Assembly: GCF_002105155.1 (NCBI RefSeq)
Contig: NW_019028989.1
Location: 620,001 to 684,000, forward strand
DNA: 64,000 nucleotides
Source: Lobosporangium transversale
Lineage: Eukaryota; Mortierellomycota; Mortierellomycetes; Mortierellales; Mortierellaceae
Direction of reading: 5' to 3'
This document shows, piece after piece, positions 49,099 through 59,600 of the stretch (position 1 is its first letter; every line of letters begins with the position of its first letter). A program made the position numbers and the translations under genes. Below the pieces are notes generated by a model, which worked only from the letters and a program-made list of their open reading frames with translations, was not told where the DNA came from and searched no databases.

Positions 49099-49116
49099 GC
49101 GTGTTTGCTGACACGC
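49099..49116 (-). ncRNA. Hairpin just downstream of the Fanzor stop, candidate guide-RNA scaffold region
   Basis: GCGTGT and ACACGC form a perfect 6-bp stem around TTGCTG, 33 bases past the Fanzor stop codon. In Fanzor and TnpB systems the omega RNA is transcribed from the nuclease 3' end through the adjoining element end, so this is the expected place for it. A single short hairpin is weak evidence. Confidence 0.2.
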
Positions 49117-49149
49117 AGATATTGTCTATACTATGTAAAACTATGTGAG

Positions 49150-51807
49150 CTACATATGCTCAATGTGAATTCTCTTGCTACCTCTAGGCTCCTCTCCTTG
49201 CTCGGTCGGCGTCTGTCGCTTGATCGCTCTCTTTTCTCCACTCTCCATGGAAATATTCTTATTTTTGTTTGGCACAAGGTAGGATGGTCGTTCTTGATAA
49301 AGAAGATGACCTTGGACAATGTTGGCTATGTTATGCCCTGCCATGATGTCTCTGTGCATAAATGCCTTGCAGCTGCTGCAATACAGTCGACAGATCTCAA
49401 CCTGACCAACAAATTCTTGACAGATAGGACATTTTTTTGAGGTGTAGTATTCGTTTACGCCAACAACGATGTACCCAAGAGATCGGGCCTAATGAGGTAG
49501 GAGAGCAAGATAAGTTACATTGTGACAACAACGGCAATATAAAGCAATGACCAACAGTTTTCCCATGGCTAGCTTGGCCGGCCACTGTTTCAACTACTAC
49601 TTGAAACAGTATAGCCACCGGCCAAGTTTATTTTGTAATATTGAGCGAGTCCTTACCTTATTCACAAAATACGATTGGAATGATTCGTGTAACGAAGACA
49701 GCCTGGTATTAGACGAAAACTTGCCAAGACCCACTCCGATCACCACCTTATCTCCTTCATTTACCTTCGTTCCAATTGACCCGCCAACCATCTTGAGCAG
49801 ACTGTTGGCAATCTTCTTGTATTCTTCAACCCGGGCCCTTTTCGCATCCCACCTATGTTTCTTGATGACATTGTTGCTGCTATAGAAGGAATCTAGGTCT
49901 TTCTCCACGTCTCTAAGCTTCTCAATGTAGTTTTTTATGCTTGAATCATTTCCACGAAGAGAAGGTAGGCTACCCCCAATGTCACTAATGGACTGTGAAC
50001 CGTAGACCGCTGCTGCCTTCCGCCGCTCCATCCAATGTCGGTATTTGAGAGTGGGCTAGTACGCTGCCTTCTGCTTGACGGCCAAGTTGTAAAATCTGGA
50101 TGTCTGGGTCGCCGTGTTGGTGAGCTCAGTACTTGGTAACAACGCGCTTGCTTCGACGATGAAAGACTGCCCTAAATCTAGACCTAAAATCTTGATTTCT
50201 TCTAGCTTGCAGCCCCAAAGGTCGGTGATATCTTGCTTAGTACTCACTACATTCCTTATCTCGGTCAAGAAATAGTCTGTGCCGCCAAGAGTGGAATTGA
50301 TTCTACAAGGTAATCTTTCCTCGGGAAGTCGCCGATATTTTACCGCATTGAGTTCGTTCAATTTGAATGCTAGCAATTGGAGACGAAACCCATCAGTTCG
50401 AATTGACCCTCGTAAAATATAACCGCGCTTGTCGTAAGTCTGAGGCCCGGGCACGAAGTCATCCTCTCGAATGTATCGAATGTGCTCTCTCATCATGCTG
50501 AGTGGCATTATGGAAGTTGTAGCCTTAAATCCCTTGTATTTCTTGCGCTCTTCCTCTTCAAAGCCACCAATGTCAGTTAGCAGACTTGTAATGAGATACC
50601 CAGGGTCCCTGCCCGAGAGCCACACTCTAAGGTCGGCTTTCGAGGGTGTGCAAGTGAAGTCACCTCTGGCATAACCTTGAAGTTCAGCTTTGAGCTCATT
50701 GTCTTGCCAAAAGATCTCAATCAGTTCTAACTCTGAGAGATTTATAAAGCCATCTTCAAAAGTGGACAACGGAGCAAGTTTTCGACTGTTATTGCAGATT
50801 TTGTTCAGGCGAACAAAGTTCTCTACTGCGGATATGCTAGGGTGCTTGTTATGTCTACAGGTAGCAGACCCTTGTTCTTGAGAGCTTCGATCTGTTATAA
50901 AAGGAATGAAGATATTAGAATATCATTCGCCGTTATCTTACTCAATGATAAAATTTGAGTGGGGATGATAGCACTCATTAGAGCTAGGCGCGCATACCTT
51001 TTCACAAAGTGCTTGTGCGCCCTCCTTGTAATGCTTCCTTAACTCAGCCTTGAGTTGCGTGGCAGTTGATCTCAGGATAACTGACCCTGGATAACGCATT
51101 CTTGTATTGATCGAGCCAGCATCTGCCATAGCTGGCAAAAAGTCCTTGGCCTTATGGATGAAGTTGAGCACATGAGGATCCTTTACGTTGCCAGTTGGGG
51201 GCCTCTTGTTATAGATACACACGAGAAGTGATAGCAGGAAGGTCGTGTTGGCATCATTCGTTTCGTTCTCATCATTCTCATCATTATCCTTCTCAGCTCC
51301 ATTGGGGCCTTCATTGCCGGCCACGCTCTTGCTAAATATACGTGGGCAGATAAGATCGAGCAGTTTTCTGTCTGTGTTGCTGACATCGGTAGCTGAAGCT
51401 GCTCAATGTACTGGCCAATAGCTCTCTGGCAAGTGCGTTTGGTCTTCGAAGCATGGCGAACGACTTCTTGGAGGCAGGCTTTAATCTTGGATCTCAATTG
51501 GGGCTTATCAGTCAATATTCTATTTAGGTTGCCGTTGACCGTCCCAATGTCAAGAGTCCTAGTTGGGTGTTCATACTGCATAGCCCTAACTAAGTCTGTT
51601 TTATCCATTTCGTCCACCGCTTTTTGTGGCTTTTTCGACTTTTCCTTCTCTTTCTTTTTCTTCTGCTTGTTAGAGTCAAGGGCATTCGTATTGGGATTGT
51701 CTTTGTATTTTCTCCCTGAAGAGTGAGAAGGAGGCCATTGGGCAGGAGCTCGGTCAACAGAGCGAAAGATATTGAATGTATCTGAGTGATTGTTCGACTG
51801 GGATGAA
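49150..51807 (-). pseudogene. Fanzor (eukaryotic TnpB-like RNA-guided nuclease), broken
   Basis: Three exons (50998-51807, 49657-50891, 49150-49488) form the C-terminal two thirds of a gene that starts with the XPG nuclease exons. After a Lys-rich linker and helical region comes the Fanzor signature: RGSIRTDGFRLQLL, RuvC-I ILGLDLGQSF (Asp codon 50176), KYRHWMERRK, VGLGKF and SLHESFQSYF, then GVNEYYTSKKCPIC (Glu codon 49450, the relocated RuvC-II residue of Fanzor/TnpB2), a CPIC/CSSC zinc ribbon and HRDIMAGHNI (Asp codon 49348). TnpB and Fanzor are RNA-guided DNA endonucleases spread by transposons. Lesions: a TAG stop at 50056 where neighbours suggest Gln, a one-base deletion near 51410 and another near 50845. 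Phases otherwise close exactly. The catalytic residues remain, so the decay is probably recent. The intron at 49489-49656 contains an inverted repeat. Confidence 0.82.
49573..49626. repeat. Imperfect inverted repeat in the Fanzor intron
   Basis: The arms CTTGGCCGG and CCGGCCAAG enclose an inner perfect 10-bp stem, ACTGTTTCAA/TTGAAACAGT, around a 7-base loop; an asymmetric bulge (CC versus ATAGCCA) separates the two stems. The whole is 54 bp. No target-site duplication is evident. It could be a tiny MITE or a structured RNA element of the transposon. Confidence 0.65.
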
Positions 51808-51910
51808 CTATTGACGGAACCAATGTCCATGTGAAGGTTGTAAAGGCGGATTAGTTCGATGAAAATGTAGGGAAAAGGGATAAAAAGTAAGGCTAATGTC
51901 AGTGCATTAC

Positions 51911-52146
51911 CTCTTGTCTATTCTCCCATTCACTTTTAATTGCTCGCGGATTGGCGCCAGTCTCTGTAGTAGGCTTTCATGAGTCGCGGGAACATGTATG
52001 GAAGTCTGAAATGCAACAGGAAGAGATTTTCTCTGTTGCAGATCCACGAAAACCCTTATAGAGTCTTCAAAATATCCGTCAGCTACCTCCTTTCCCCTCA
52101 CCTCATTGTGTCTCAAGTAATCCTGGATCATGTTCCTGGGATCTTT

Positions 52147-52183
<37 letters not shown>

Positions 52184-53038
52184 AGAGAGAGTTTGATGTG
52201 AAATTCAGTCTTTTAGAAGCGTGCAATCCTGTGGTATACCATTACCTTCTCCAACCTGCTCCTTGACAATTCTGTAGTTGGTGACACTTCCAAGCCGGGA
52301 AATGTTGCTTGTGTAGTCGTTCTTGCTCACGATACACAGCACCGTCAATTGCGATCGTGTAATGTTTAGGGTGGTGAGTACGTCTGCAAGCTTGTACACT
52401 AAAATGCGATCTCTTGAGATAGGGCGCCAAACCGTTGAGATATTCTTGTATGCGAGCATGTCACTGTCTCGGGAGACAACTACATCCTCGAGCTGGCAAT
52501 CAGTCGCAATAGCAACGTCTGCCTCGAATTGACATTCTTGAACAAGCCAGCTCTTGTTCCGCATGTATTTCGCGAATGATTCTCGTGCTTCTTTTGACCA
52601 ATGAAAGGCCTTATCCAACGCCTTTATTACGGCAACGAACTGTTTCTTTCGGACTCGACTCTTGCTTTGCACGCGTTAGTATAGTTCATCGAGCCCTTGT
52701 TGGGCGTCCATCAATGCCTTGGCTCGTACTTCCTCTCGATATATATGAGTATGTTTTTTTTCCTCACAGGCGTCACCGTCAAGATACAGGATAAGGTTTT
52801 CTGGTGTTCCATACTTCCCCAGCTCTCTTTCCATGATCTTGTGGGCTGTATCGAGGGAATGATTGGAATATGCGTTTTGAATTATGGGATGTAAGGTTCC
52901 TAGGACATCGAACCTTATGTAGGCGTTGCAATTGAAGGGATTGAAAGGATTAGAGGTGGCGCAGATTAACGAATGGTAGTGGAGAGTTGCCTCGTAGCCT
53001 GTCTTTAGAAGAAAAGACCAGAGGCCCTCGATTCCCAT
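51911..53038 (-). pseudogene. FEN1/XPG-family 5' nuclease, N-terminal part of the Fanzor gene
   Basis: Exons 52246-53038 and 51911-52142 encode an XPG-type nuclease. Motifs in order: MGIEGLWSFLLKTGY at the start, FDVLGTLHP, YLDGDACEEKKHTHIYREE (metal-binding Asp), then the I-domain EADVAIATDCQLEDVVVSRD followed by SDML, and the helix-two-turn-helix VSKNDYTSNISRLG. These carry the acidic metal ligands of flap endonucleases, which cut 5' flaps and branched DNA. One TAA stop (52676) interrupts the frame where Gln would fit. The second exon ends in phase 2 at a GTAATG donor, and the next exon begins at 51807 in the matching phase, so the simplest reading is one fused gene running into the Fanzor (about 1,136 codons if unbroken). 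A separate XPG gene ending at the TAA overlapping that donor (51907) is the alternative. Confidence 0.75.
52144..52180. repeat. Adjacent poly(T) and poly(A) tracts in the XPG intron
   Basis: T10 followed directly by A27 (plus strand) lies at the acceptor side of the intron at 52143-52245. It is the only mixed T/A homopolymer junction in the window. Confidence 0.9.
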
Positions 53039-53405
53039 TGCTAAGAAGTGATATCAATATGGATATGGGAATATCGATGGAGCTGTTAGAGAGAAAGAGG
53101 TGTTGAAAAAAAATCGTGTGAATTTTTGCATGGTGTTTCACGTGGCATCTTTCCAAAAAAAAAAAAAATTGACTGGTGTGAACGGGCATGGTGTTTTTTA
53201 ACATAAAAATTGGCAAATACACTAGCGAGTCAGTGAAGCATCACACAAGGAACCGTCGGCGGCACTTGATGGCATTATCATTGTCAATATGAATATATAT
53301 AGATATATATATATGCCTAGCGCGCTGCCGCACCGAAGCAAAACTTACCAGTGCTTGCTGCGTGTTCTTCTCTGCTCTGTTTGAAATCTTGATCATAACC
53401 TAGGC
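53039..53405. promoter_or_regulatory. Divergent promoter region of the transposon
   Basis: This 367-base gap separates the two divergent start codons. It includes an A-run near 53156, and an alternating TA tract (53293-53314) lies about 95 bases upstream of the transposase ATG as a TATA-like element. Nothing else is recognisable. Confidence 0.5.
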
Positions 53406-56195
53406 ATGGACCCCTTGACGATAAAATACATCTTACCATACTCGCTAAATTTTAATCCACATCAGTCGGTAGCCCCCTATCCCATTCCTAAGGAGATACC
53501 CGACCCTTTTACTACGGCTTTCACATTCAACGCGTTCCGTGAATTTTGGAGCCAAGAAAGACTTGCGTACCAATGGGCAGAGTGTTCGGAAAAGAACTCT
53601 CGATTCATTCTTGCCCACAAAGAGAATCTGGATAAACCACTTCCTACGCACAGTAAGGCATATCCTGGCCGCGGTCGTCCACGTGAATTCGATTGGACAA
53701 TCAAGTACGTCTGTTGGCGCCAAGGTCCGAAAGAAGAGTTGACCATTCACCGGGAATCAGTTGGTAATAAATGTCCGGTCTATATCAGGATTTAAAAACC
53801 TGTTGAGCAAGACCAGGTCATGGTGGAGTATTATAGACATCACAACCATGAAACTTCAACAAAGTCTAGGGTCGCTCTTCCTCTGAGCCCTAACGAGCGC
53901 AACTGGATGAAGCCAATGGTCTCCAGCAGCCATGACTGGAAATATATCAAGAATGAATTGAGGCCAAGTGAAGAAGCTCTTCAGGTAATGGTCGTCCAAG
54001 CATGTATTAAATATTTTTGCATTTACTTAGGCAATGACTAATATCCCATGACTTACAGGTTGAGGCAGAGACGAAAAGTGTCCCTCCAAGCTTCCTTATC
54101 ACTTACAACGATGCACGCGCAACGATTTATCGTAAACAGATAAAGGAATTTACAAGAGGTGATAGCATTGTTACCAGTGTTGAGGGATGGATGAAGGAAA
54201 TTCAAGCAAACGGGGGTAAAGGATGGTTTGCTAATGAAATTGGTGTCAACGACCCACAAAGCTATTTGATTGCCTGGTGTACGAAGTTCCAATTGGAGGT
54301 AAGGATTGCTCAGATCCGATATGATCCAACTGGCGTTAACGTTACTTACCGTCCTCGTTTCTGTCTTCAACAGGTCGCAAAGGACAATAGCTTGATAGCC
54401 TGCATGGACTCTACACGGAGAGTCGCTATGTCTCTGAGAGAAGATAAGGATAAAAAGAGCAATAAGGGAAAGGGCAAAAAGGTAGGCTCGTTCCCATCCC
54501 TCTTCACTTTATAAAGGTGACAGGAAATTCCATTTCCTTTTTGAGTCACCTAAAGTGAAGGGGCTGGGAACGAGCCTAGCAAAAAGGATAGAAGTTCTTC
54601 AGCCTGCCTGTTTACGATCCTTGTCAAGGATCGAGTTTTGAGAAAATGCGTTCCAGTTGCCCATATGCTATGCAGCTCAGAGTCATCGTATGTTTGAGCA
54701 TAGTCTAGCAACGATGTGAAGATGGTGCTTATCAAACTGAGACCATTGTATTATGTTCAACAACAGGTTCCTCATAAAGAGATGGTTATCATGGCTCAGA
54801 ACCGAGTGCGGTTTCAAGATGTCAAAGTTCATGGTAGACTGTTCTGTGACACAGAGTGAGGCCATTCAAGAGGTATTCCCTTCCGCATCAGTTTACTTCT
54901 GCCACTTTCATGTGTAGAAGTTATGGGAAGACCGCATGAGGGATGTGTTCAAGGTAAGATATATCATGTTAATGCTCAATCAAGATACCTTTGGCGATAA
55001 TAACATTTTAATGCGACTCCATACTCTTTAGGAGCGATACTGGGTTTGCTTAAAGAAATGCGCATTACAGGGTCTGACGAAAAGTTAATGACATCTGGAA
55101 AGGTATCAAGGACCAATTTTATGATCCGAGCAATGACAAAACAAGCCTCTTCTTTAACTATATGGAAAAGAACTGGATCGCGAAAGAGAAGAGACCAAGA
55201 TGGGTGCTTTTCGTGAGAGAGGTAAGATAAAGCACCAGTAAACGGCGGTATTAAATGACTTCTTCGACGAATTTCAATATCCGACATCCTAATACACCTA
55301 ATAGGACTACCAGCACGTAAATACAAACAACCTTCTGGAGTCTTGGTTCAACGCTTTGGAGACACATGCACTGGAAGGGAAGCGCGGTTTACGAATTGAT
55401 TTACTCATATATAAATTGCAGGGACCCATTGACCAGGACTTCAGGACACAGTATTTCAAGGTCAAAAATGGAATACAACTCGCAACGCTTTCACAGTACG
55501 ACCAAGAAAGACTGGCGAGAGCAATGGCAGTAAGTACCGTGGAGGCAAGGGCCATGGTATGCGAGAAGTTAGTCGAGAAAGAAGTATGTGTCGAAAATCG
55601 ATAATATCAAAAGTTTGATTGTATATGGATAGGCTCTAATCTCTTTCGTTCTTCAAAGTTCGCGGTAAAGTCGTCCGAAGAATCTGGAGTAGAGTATTCC
55701 GTTGCCGCGGATGTAGAGAGGGGCCTCCTTCAGTCATGTTCAAGCCCCGACTATGTCCGACAGAAGATCCCTTGCAAACACATGTGTTTAGTGTCAAGGA
55801 TTTACGACGGCTTCGATGTTCAATATGCCGCTGCTCCTTCGCACTTTGAACATCAGAACAGGCACTTAGAGTTCGACTTAGGGCCTCCTCTCGAGAGCTT
55901 TATCTCACCAGTTTTACTGCGTGAAGAAAAGAAGAGAAAAAGAGAAGAAGTCACCACCCAAGCGTTTGAAGAGTGTGAAGAAGAGCTTATGGTCCAGTGG
56001 AAGGAGCTGGGCCGTATAGTATATAATAGGCAGAAAAGAAAGTGCACATTGAAGGATATGCAAGACTCAATAGCAGAGCTGAGGAATGTAATCCGTACAA
56101 TGACAGCGGGTGTTCAAGCACCTGAACAAATTGACGATCCCTTTGTTTTGGGCCAAGATTGCGCTACACCCGTTTTAAAGAGTGACGTCACGTGA
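53406..56195 (+). pseudogene. Mutator-like (MULE) transposase with SWIM finger, broken
   Basis: Seven exons (53406-53984, 54059-54298, 54374-54687, 54767-54953, 55032-55221, 55305-55583, 55659-56195) read as a MULE transposase. After a FAR1/FLYWCH-like N-terminus (WTIKYVCWRQG) the DDE core shows the first Asp in IACMDSTRRV, the second in KFMVDCSVTQSEAIQEVFP followed by CHFHV, and the Glu in NTNNLLESWFNALE. A C-terminal SWIM zinc finger (CSSPDYVRQKIPCKHM) precedes a coiled coil. MULE transposases cut and paste DNA with 9-11-bp target duplications. Lesions: TAA at 53793, a 96-bp MITE plus duplicated 9 bp inside exon 3, TAG at 54915, at least one frameshift in exon 5 (its length is not compatible with the flanking phases), and Ser replacing the second SWIM Cys. 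All other exon phases match. Confidence 0.82.
54474..54587. mobile_element. 96-bp MITE with 9-bp target-site duplication
   Basis: The direct repeats GCAAAAAGG (54474-54482 and 54579-54587) flank a 96-bp palindromic insert (54483-54578). Its ends are perfect 14-bp inverted repeats, TAGGCTCGTTCCCA, and the complementarity continues through TTCACTTTA and GGTGAC, with a four-base insertion in the left arm; an inner AGGAAA/TTTCCT stem closes the loop. Removing the insert and one copy of the repeat rejoins the transposase frame. A 9-bp duplication fits mobilisation by a MULE-type transposase. Confidence 0.85.
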
Positions 56196-56666
56196 ACCGC
56201 GATCAAAGTCCTCAGCAAACTTGACAGCCGGCCCACATCCAATCATTCTGGCTTTCTTTCCCCTTACTGACAACTGATTTTATGTCCATAAGAGGCGGGA
56301 GCAGGATCCCTATTAGACAAATTGAAGAAAAGTGGCTGAACTTTGTGATGTAGTCATGTATTACTACCCACTACGCCCAGTTGGTTCAAACACTGTGGAT
56401 CTATATTATCTTGCCACCAATTTGGTTTATCAATCAAACATCTTTATATGCTCAATGCGATCCAGGAACAACCGTCCTCAACTTCAACTTCGGGTGCTTA
56501 ATTACTTCACACAGCACATTCATTTCATTTCTTGGCTACTGAAGATTTTTTTAAACTCCTATTTATTTCTTTAATGTATTTCCTTTTACTAACATACTTT
56601 ACAAAACTAATCAAGACCGTACACAAACATCTTTTCCCTCCGAGTTCTTTGCTTGCAGAATCAGAT
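56196..56666. other. Spacer between transposase and RPB1 3' ends
   Basis: Two convergent 3' ends meet here. The right end of the transposon must lie in this stretch, and the RPB1 poly(A) signal is at 56562. No open frame or terminal repeat is convincing. Confidence 0.5.
56562..56567 (-). terminator. AATAAA polyadenylation signal of RPB1 (minus strand)
   Basis: TTTATT on the plus strand reads AATAAA on the minus strand, 100 bases past the RPB1 stop codon. Confidence 0.5.
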
Positions 56667-59600
56667 TTACTCTTCATCATCAGAGTACTTGGCATTTGAG
56701 GATTTACCTTGGCCAGAAGAACTAGAGCTGTTGCTGCCTCCCACAGGGTTGTATCCAGGTCGTCCTGGTGTCGCTGAACCACTGCCTTGTCCACCAGATG
56801 AGTAATCCATCGGCGAGAATGACGTCGCGCTAGGAGAGTAACTTGGAGAATAACTTGGACTCGCTGGTGAATAGCTCGGGCTCGTAGGTGAGTAGCTAGG
56901 ACTTGTTGGCGAATACGAAGGCGACGTTGGGGAATAGCTCGGGCTCGTGGGCGAGTAGCTTGGTGACGTGGGTGAATACGAAGGTGATGTAGGAGAATAC
57001 GAAGGCGACGTAGGAGAATACGAGGGCGAAGTAGGAGAATACGAAGGCGATGTAGGAGAATACGAAGGTGATGTAGGAGAGTATGAAGGTGATGTGGGTG
57101 AATACGATGGCGACGTAGGCGAATATGATGGCGATGTAGGTGAGTACGATGGCGATGTTGGAGAGTATGAAGGTGATGTAGGAGAGTAAGCCGGCGATGT
57201 CGCTCCATAGCCGTGGCTCGTAGGGGAGTAGCTCGGGCTCGTAGGCGAATAGCTTGGAGATGTGGGTGAGTAACTTGGTGATGTTGGCGAATAAGACGGC
57301 GATGTAGGTGAGTAAGATGGCGACGTAGGAGAATATGAGGGTGATGTCGGCGAGTAAGAAGGCGAGGTAGGTGAGTACGATGGGGACGTAGGGGAATATG
57401 ATGGGGATGTAGGGGAATAGTTGGGTGATGTAGGGCTATAGCTGGGTGATGTGGGGCTATACCCAGGACTTGTTGCATACATTGGCGAACTGGGTGAATA
57501 GCCAGGCGAAGCTGGGGAGTATCCAGGACTGGTCGCGCCAAACGGGCTTGCTGCATCCCATGTACCTGCTCCCATCGGAGAACTTGCTCCAGAATTGCCC
57601 ATTGGCGAGAACACCGCATCCATTGGCGATCCTGGGTGTGAAAAGTCCACATACTGCGGTGACCGTCCATCGTATGGTGTCATCTGTGATGCTAAATTAT
57701 CACTGTTCATACCCATGCCCATATTCACACCCATCATGCCTGGACGTGGTCCTTCAACAACAGTACTGAGCATCTTCTCATCCAGCATTAGATCAAATTC
57801 ACCCGTGCCCAAAGGTGCCAACTGACCTAACATGATATTTTCAGCAACACCACGGCAGTCATCCAGCTCTCCTACTGCTGCAGCCTCCATCAAAATTTCA
57901 ACAGTCTCCTCAAAAGAACAGCGCATCAGTGCACCCGTCTCAGCACGATTGATACCATGACGTGTGATGGCCATCAAGTGGCCACGGTGCGTCATCACAT
58001 CACACAGCAACGACAAGTGGCGATAGTTGACATAAGAACCATCAAACTCGATAACTCCGCGCAACTCTTTCAACAATGCCTGACGTGCCGCCTCGATACC
58101 TAGTACGGCCATCACTTCTCCACAGTTGTTCGAGTATGTACGTGTGGCATCGACGTCCTCCTCGCACATGACCGCCTTCAGATTCGATCCACTTGTTTCT
58201 AGGTACCATTCCTTCTGAGAGTCGAACGTTCCATCTGATTTGATGTATGTCTTCTTCTTCTCCACCATGTAAACGCGTGCAATATTCTTGATGCCACGCA
58301 GGCTGATTGAACTAAGCAAACTGTTCTCAATCTTCTTTAAAAACACATCTTCCTCGTCTTGTACGTCGGGCTGCTTGTCCGCTGCTTCCTCATTGATAAT
58401 ACGGCAGCGAATGATCAACCTCTCAGCGTTGTCATCTGAACAAATACACATCAAATCACGTTGAAAGTCCTCTGATATCTTGTTCGAGACATCCGCCATT
58501 GTCAGCTTCTTATCAAGCATCATCTTACGGTCCAACTCAATACGAAGCAACCAAGGTGATGTCCTGGATAAATTCAGATCCTCATCGGGCATCGCATAGT
58601 ATGCAGATACAAAGTCCTGATCCTCTTCAATATTAGTGTTCTCGGGATCAGGATCATAATGAATCTCAGTCGCCGACGTAACTTTCTTCAAGTTAGTGTA
58701 CTCCAAAGCAACCTGCACCTGCTTAGCACGCTCCATGTTACGAGCACATTCTGGTGTCAGATAGACGTTCAGCGAAGGCGTCTTGATGTTCGTCGCCACA
58801 TTGATAATCTCTTTCAAACGAGGAACACCAAGTGTCACATTCTTCGACGACACTCCAGCATAATGGAACGTGTTGAGCGTCATCTGCGTTGCAGGCTCTC
58901 CAATCGATTGTGCTGCAACCGTTCCAACCATCTCACCAGGATTGACAATTGCATGTGCAAAACGCGAACCAATCTCACCTACAACCCAATCAAATGCTTC
59001 ACGAGTCAAATGGAACTCTTCAATCACCCTACGCACCGCCAATGTCGATCGGATCAACATACGGAACAACAATGTTGCGTTATCTTGAGCCTCTACACTG
59101 ATACGGTCCGTGCCGCGTACCACTATAAGCTGCTTCTCCAAATTCTTAACACTCTCCAAAATGTGGCGGGGATCAAGGTCACTTGGTCGCTTATGATCTA
59201 CGTGAAACATTTGTTTCGAGTTCCAAATGTATCGCTTGATGTTAGTGGGAAGGGGCCACGAGTCATCGCCTTCGGTGAAGATGTAGTTGCGCAGAAGATG
59301 GCGGTCGGCCTCAAGCTGCCTGAATTCCTGCTCCAATAGTGTCTGCATGTCAGGTTCACCACGCTTCACTGACTCTATATCTGCCTCCTCCATTGCCTTG
59401 ATCACAGAGTAATCTAAAGCACCCGGCTTGAAGCCTTTAGCTTTATCTGTAAGATCAATCTGAAACTTCTTCTCAAACTGTGCGTTCGACATCTTCACGG
59501 TGTCAATGCGCTGCTTCTCAACGTGGCAAGCATCCATACCGTCCTCGCCGTAACAGAATTGAACCACGTGCCCGAGAGAGTTTCTCACAGTGCCATCATA

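Larger units (their letters stand above)
49042..56307. mobile_element. MULE-type DNA transposon carrying an XPG-Fanzor gene (dead copy)
   Basis: Between the 5' end of the LRWD1-like gene and the 3' end of RPB1 lies a self-contained block of two divergent genes sharing a 367-base central promoter region: a Mutator-like DDE transposase (plus) and a FEN1/XPG nuclease continuing into a Fanzor RuvC nuclease (minus). Fanzors are known passengers of eukaryotic DNA transposons, MULE-like ones probably included (recalled literature). Both genes are broken by stops and frameshifts, so this copy cannot move by itself. The ends are approximate: I could not find convincing terminal inverted repeats or a target-site duplication, and only the gene limits (49150-56195) are firm. 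Many MULEs lack long terminal repeats. Confidence 0.65.

Noticed and set aside
49034-56315. CCCTATTA at 49034-49041 and 56308-56315 as a target-site duplication
   Set aside because: An 8-bp match between two windows of a few hundred bases is expected by chance, and no inverted repeats begin next to it.
56968-57189. Plus-strand frame of repeated GEYEGDV units
   Set aside because: It is the reverse complement of the RPB1 heptad repeats; periodic coding DNA keeps other frames open.
56525-57670. Long His/Arg/Leu-rich minus-strand frame overlapping RPB1
   Set aside because: A shifted frame of the same heptad array; it has no separate motif or start context.
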